NCBI GenBank assembly: GCA_002453315.1
Contig: DKGO01000072.1
Coordinates: 1 to 9,502, forward strand
Source: Caryophanales bacterium UBA6768
Lineage (GTDB): Bacteria; Bacillota; Bacilli; Bacillales_D; Amphibacillaceae
DNA: 9,502 nt
Reading direction: 5' to 3'
Part shown: piece after piece, positions 7,238-9,502 of the stretch
How positions within the stretch are numbered: the first letter of the stretch is position 1
Layout: each line of letters begins with the position of its first letter
Notes under the pieces: generated by a model
The model's input: the letters and a program-made list of their open reading frames with translations, nothing else
The model's database searches: none
Told to the model about the DNA's origin: nothing
Made by a program: the position numbers and the translations under genes

Positions 7238-7434
7238 ATTTGTATTTTTCTAGTTTAAAAATAGTTGTTTTCGGACAATATATAGTATAGAAACACAATT
7301 ATGAATAATCTGTGACAATTGTGAAAAAGATAAAAAACTTTGAAAAACAGTCTACCTTTTAGTCAATAAATATAGTATAATTTATATAGGGAAAATAAAC
7401 ACTAGTCATTATTATTTAATCCATTTTTCAAAGC

Positions 7435-7490
7435 TTCGATGGGAATTGATTGGAATTTTTACCATGAAATTTAATCATTATTTCATCGAA
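7435..7490 (+). other. Long structured RNA hairpin in the spx leader
   Basis: TTCGATGGGA (7435-7444) pairs with 7481-7490. The stem continues through one bulge (A7480) and two mismatches (T7446/T7478, A7455/A7469) to 7458/7466, closing a 7-nt loop (7459-7465). I count 17 Watson-Crick and 5 G-U pairs. All five wobbles are G-U in plus-strand RNA and would be A-C in the complement, so the structure favours plus-strand RNA. No T-run follows, so it is not a simple terminator. Confidence 0.5.
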
Positions 7491-7593
7491 TATCTATATA
7501 AAACTTACTAAATAGAAAAGATGGAAGGATGGAAGATTGTTTGCTAACAAAATTACACCGTTAGGACAGCGGGTTGAGCCTTCTAAAATTTAG

Positions 7594-7760
7594 TTGGGAA
7601 CTTGGTCATGTTCCAAGAGACATTTATATTAAGTCATTTTTTACTAAATGATATCCTTTCACTCAGGATAACATATGTTTAAAATGATATGTTGCAATTA
7701 ACATACCAAGATGTTCATTGATCAATCGAATCAATTACATTCAGTAGAAATGAGGAGGGA
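7594..7760 (+). promoter_or_regulatory. Spx leader with competing stems and a possible upstream ORF
   Basis: Adjacent stems: 7594-7601 with 7610-7616 (one bulge), 7634-7639 with 7646-7651, 7652-7657 with 7665-7670, 7717-7722 with 7730-7735. AACATAT (7670-7676) can pair with 7687-7693, which can alternatively pair with 7700-7705. TCCTTTC (7654-7660) is complementary over seven positions (two G-U) to the spx SD GGAGGGA (7754-7760). An 8-codon ORF, MFKMICCN (7675-7701), has AGGA 6 nt upstream. Pairings are seen in the sequence; a regulatory role is inference. Confidence 0.35.
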
Positions 7761-7766
7761 AGTTAC

Positions 7767-8162
7767 ATGGTAACACTCTATACCTCGCCAAGTTGTACGT
7801 CTTGCCGGAAAGCAAAGGCATGGTTAGAAGAACATGAAATTCCGTATAAAGAGCGAAATATATTTTCAGAACCACTTACTCTAGATGAAATAAAGGAAAT
7901 CCTAAGAATGACAGAAGACGGAACCGATGAAATTATTTCAACGAGATCAAAAGTGTTTCAAAAATTAAATGTCAATATTGAAATGTTACCTTTAAATGAA
8001 TTATTTAGTCTTATTCAAGAAAATCCAGGTCTTTTACGACGTCCGATTATTCTTGATGAAAAAAGATTACAAGTCGGTTATAACGAAGATGAAATTCGTC
8101 GTTTCTTACCACGGACTGTACGGACTTTTCAGTTGCGGGAAGCTCAAAAGATGGTTAACTAA
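7767..8162 (+). CDS. spx: Transcriptional regulator Spx
   Basis: An ArsC-fold regulator that binds the alpha C-terminal domain of RNA polymerase instead of acting as a classical DNA-binding protein. On disulfide or heat stress it activates thiol-homeostasis genes and blocks activator-dependent transcription. The redox switch CTSC (Cys10, Cys13) is present, as are Gly52 for contact with alpha, Arg60/Lys62 and Arg92 in RRPIILD. At 131 aa it has the standard length. AGGAGG lies 8 nt before the ATG. The C-terminus ends MVN where B. subtilis Spx ends LAN, the region recognised for ClpXP degradation. mecA follows in the same orientation, but a strong terminator separates the two. The upstream region suggests complex control. 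Confidence 0.96.
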   Translation: MVTLYTSPSCTSCRKAKAWLEEHEIPYKERNIFSEPLTLDEIKEILRMTEDGTDEIISTRSKVFQKLNVNIEMLPLNELFSLIQENPGLLRRPIILDEKRLQVGYNEDEIRRFLPRTVRTFQLREAQKMVN

Positions 8163-8200
8163 ACCATTATCCAATGTCATTGAGCAAAGTGTTAAAAAAT

Positions 8201-8241
8201 CGTAAACCATTAATTACTATTGGTTTGCGGTTTTTATTTTT
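8201..8241 (+). terminator. Rho-independent terminator of spx
   Basis: CGTAAACCA (8201-8209) pairs over nine positions, one of them U-G, with TGGTTTGCG (8221-8229) around an 11-nt loop, followed by GTTTTTATTTTTA. Confidence 0.85.
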
Positions 8242-8260
8242 AATAAGCGATGGTGAATGA

Positions 8261-8289
8261 TTGAAAAAAAAGTTTGGAAATAGTATATT
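8261..8289 (+). promoter_or_regulatory. Predicted SigA promoter of mecA
   Basis: TTGAAA (8261-8266), 17 nt, TATATT (8284-8289); each hexamer matches consensus at five of six positions. The start would be near 8296, giving a leader of about 155 nt. A perfect TTGACA at 8338-8343 also lies in this gap but has no -10 at a normal distance. Confidence 0.6.
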
Positions 8290-8450
8290 AATAGTCAAAG
8301 ATTTTGTATAGGCACTAATGTTTTCAAAAATGATTTATTGACATACAATATAGATAAGTACAGTTATATTGTAAGTTATAGAAATCTCTTCACCTCATTC
8401 TTTAAGGTGTAACAATTTGTTTATGTTCAAATAGAAGGGAGAGGTTGTTA

Positions 8451-9119
8451 GTGGAAATAGAACGAATTAATGAAAATACGGTCAAATTTTATATTTCGTA
8501 TATCGATATTGAGGATCGTGGTTTCGAAAGAGAAGAGATTTGGTATAATCGTGAACGCAGTGAACAATTATTTTGGCAAATGATGGATGAAGTTAACTAT
8601 AAAGAGGATTTCTCTGTAGAAGGTCCACTATGGATTCAAGTGCAAGCTTTAGAAAAAGGGTTAGAAATCATTGTCACTAAGGCCCAGGTGGGGAAAAATG
8701 GCACACATATTGAACCGATTACTGAAAATAATGGAGAATTAGATATAGCGTTGAATCAAGAGAAGATTGAGATGAAAAAAGAACAAAAGCAAATGGAAAA
8801 GATTGAATTAAGTGATGAAAGCATTTGGATGACAGCTAAATTTGCTGATTTAGAGGATGTCATTCAATTAAGTTATTACTTCCAAGGTGACTATGAAGAT
8901 GAATTAGATACAGTATTGTACTACTATAAAGATAACTACTTTATTTATGTAGAAATACCACATGAGTTACTCGAGGTACAAGAAGAAATAATCAGTCAAA
9001 TACTGGAGTTTAGTATTGAATCAAATGTGACCTATCATGTTCTAGACGAATATGGACAGATTGTATTTGATCAAGATATATTTACGAAAACAAAAGCCAA
9101 TTTCTCAATTGACATGTAA
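8451..9119 (+). CDS. mecA: Adaptor protein MecA
   Basis: Adaptor that delivers substrates such as the competence factor ComK to the ClpC-ClpP protease and helps ClpC assemble; it has also been reported to bind Spx. The N-terminal substrate-binding domain (about residues 1-80) is strongly family-like: MEIERINENTVKFYISY, REEIWYNRERSEQLFWQ and VEGPLWIQVQALEKGLEIIV. A charged linker rich in Glu and Lys (about 82-122) follows, then the ClpC-binding domain (about 123-217). I choose GTG at 8451 (222 aa): it gives the canonical MEIERIN start and lies 6 nt after GGAGAGG, whereas TTG at 8445 directly abuts that SD. It follows spx as in related Bacillaceae, but with its own promoter and terminator. In B. 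subtilis coiA is nearby downstream; it is not seen here before the window ends. Confidence 0.96.
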   Translation: MEIERINENTVKFYISYIDIEDRGFEREEIWYNRERSEQLFWQMMDEVNYKEDFSVEGPLWIQVQALEKGLEIIVTKAQVGKNGTHIEPITENNGELDIALNQEKIEMKKEQKQMEKIELSDESIWMTAKFADLEDVIQLSYYFQGDYEDELDTVLYYYKDNYFIYVEIPHELLEVQEEIISQILEFSIESNVTYHVLDEYGQIVFDQDIFTKTKANFSIDM

Positions 9120-9147
9120 TTGAAGGGAAAAAGCGAATTAAAATATT

Positions 9148-9210
9148 AAAGCATTCTATTGTATTGGGCATTCTCAGTGCCAGTGGATACAATAATGAAT
9201 GCTTTATTTT
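9148..9210 (+). terminator. Long-stem terminator of mecA
   Basis: AAAGCATTC (9148-9156) pairs with GAATGCTTT (9197-9205). After a 2-nt bulge, TATTGTAT (9157-9164) pairs with ATACAATA (9187-9194), and an inner GGCA/TGCC (9167-9170 with 9178-9181) caps the structure. ATTTTT follows. At 58 nt it is unusually long for a terminator, but the fit is clear. Confidence 0.85.
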
Positions 9211-9350
9211 TGTTTGGAAATTATTTTATTTTGTAACCATGGTGAATGTCGATTGAAGAATCATTTGAGTTTCCCTCACGATGGAGTGATTAGAAGGGCA
9301 AGAATAAGTGGTGAGGAAGGTTACGAAGAAGGTCACTCAGAAGCCGTCCG
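9211..9350. other. Intergenic DNA with no recognisable gene
   Basis: No convincing coding region. TTCCCTCAC (9271-9279) can pair with GTGAGGAA (9311-9318) with one bulge. The stretches GAGTTTCCCTCACGATGG (9267-9284) and CCGTCCGAGGTCCCC (9344-9358) resemble parts of the 52-bp units that follow, so this may be a decayed upstream end of the array. Confidence 0.35.
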
Positions 9351-9502
9351 AGGTCCCCTCATGGCTACAGTTTCCGGAAAATCTTGATTCTCTCGCCGTG
9401 AGAGGTCCCCTCATGGCTACAGTTTCCGGAAAATCATGATTCTCTCACCGTGAGAGTTCCCCTCATGGCTAAAGTTCCCAGAAAATCCTGTCAAGTCCAG
9501 AA
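9351..9502. repeat. 52-bp tandem repeat array, cut by the window end
   Basis: Two full units (9351-9402 and 9403-9454) are identical at 50 of 52 positions. A third (9455 onward) follows in register but diverges after about 37 bases, and the window ends within it. Each full unit holds the palindrome TTTCCGGAAA, and each unit junction holds CTCTC(A/G)CCGTGAGAG, an inverted repeat around one central base. GC content is about 52% (27 of 52), well above the neighbouring DNA. There are no spacers, so it is not a CRISPR array. Confidence 0.85.

Noticed and set aside
7306..7327. Second Crp-type site (TGTGA at 7311-7315 followed by CAATTGTGA)
   Set aside because: The right half-site is TGAAA instead of TCACA, and the apparent symmetry comes from the common ACAATTGT palindrome.
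7718..7734. FNR box (TTGAT...ATCAA) before spx
   Set aside because: The half-sites are 7 nt apart instead of 4, so it does not fit an FNR site; it is listed only as a possible RNA stem.
8338..8370. mecA promoter based on the perfect TTGACA at 8338
   Set aside because: The nearest -10-like hexamer (TATATT at 8365) is 21 nt away. The promoter at 8261-8289 has proper spacing and two good hexamers.
9199..9387. Possible 62-aa coding region downstream of mecA
   Set aside because: Its start lies inside the mecA terminator, it has no SD, and its 3' part runs into the repeat array. The translation resembles nothing I know.
9351..9502. CRISPR array
   Set aside because: The 52-bp units are directly adjacent with no unique spacers, the third unit diverges gradually, and no cas gene is present.

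Overview
The window is AT-rich Firmicutes DNA, and its gene content and order point to a member of the Bacillaceae. It covers the chromosomal neighbourhood that in Bacillus subtilis runs yjzD ... fabHA-fabF ... yjbA-trpS ... spx ... mecA. Start sites preceded by AGGAGG-type Shine-Dalgarno (SD) sequences, SigA-type promoters, a FapR-like operator and U-tailed terminators all fit. I cannot name the genus from the sequence alone.

Layout. (1) 1-245: a 16-bp perfect palindrome and a minus-strand terminator. (2) 246-1861, minus strand: a probable two-gene unit, an undecaprenyl-diphosphatase (UppP/BacA family) followed by a Crp/Fnr-family regulator. A 22-bp Crp/Fnr-type palindrome overlaps the predicted uppP promoter. 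(3) 1922-2241, minus: the small DUF2929 membrane protein YjzD with its own promoter and terminator. (4) 2259-4672, plus: the fatty-acid elongation genes fabH-fabF, with a promoter overlapped by a FapR-like box and a strong terminator. (5) 4908-5938, plus: a 73-aa two-helix membrane protein of unknown function and yjbA (DUF3603). (6) 6036-7120, minus: trpS, convergent with yjbA across a shared terminator. (7) 7121-7766: about 650 nt of non-coding DNA upstream of spx, unusually rich in promoter-like, operator-like and RNA-structure signals. (8) 7767-9210, plus: spx and mecA, each with its own terminator. (9) 9351-9502: a 52-bp tandem repeat array running off the end of the window.

How the genes relate. 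FabH starts and FabF extends acyl chains for membrane lipids, and FapR would couple their expression to malonyl-CoA. UppP recycles the lipid carrier for wall synthesis. Spx is the thiol-stress regulator that binds RNA polymerase, and MecA is the adaptor that feeds substrates to ClpCP. TrpS is a housekeeping synthetase. The app and opp oligopeptide-transporter clusters that flank yjbA-trpS in B. subtilis are absent here.

The parts most worth a second look are all non-coding: the spx leader (a 56-nt hairpin whose wobble pairs only work as plus-strand RNA, plus competing pairings that could hide the spx ribosome binding site); the palindrome over the uppP promoter; and the terminal repeat array, with a possible relative at the opposite end of the window. 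I found no evidence of a defence system, mobile element or biosynthetic cluster.
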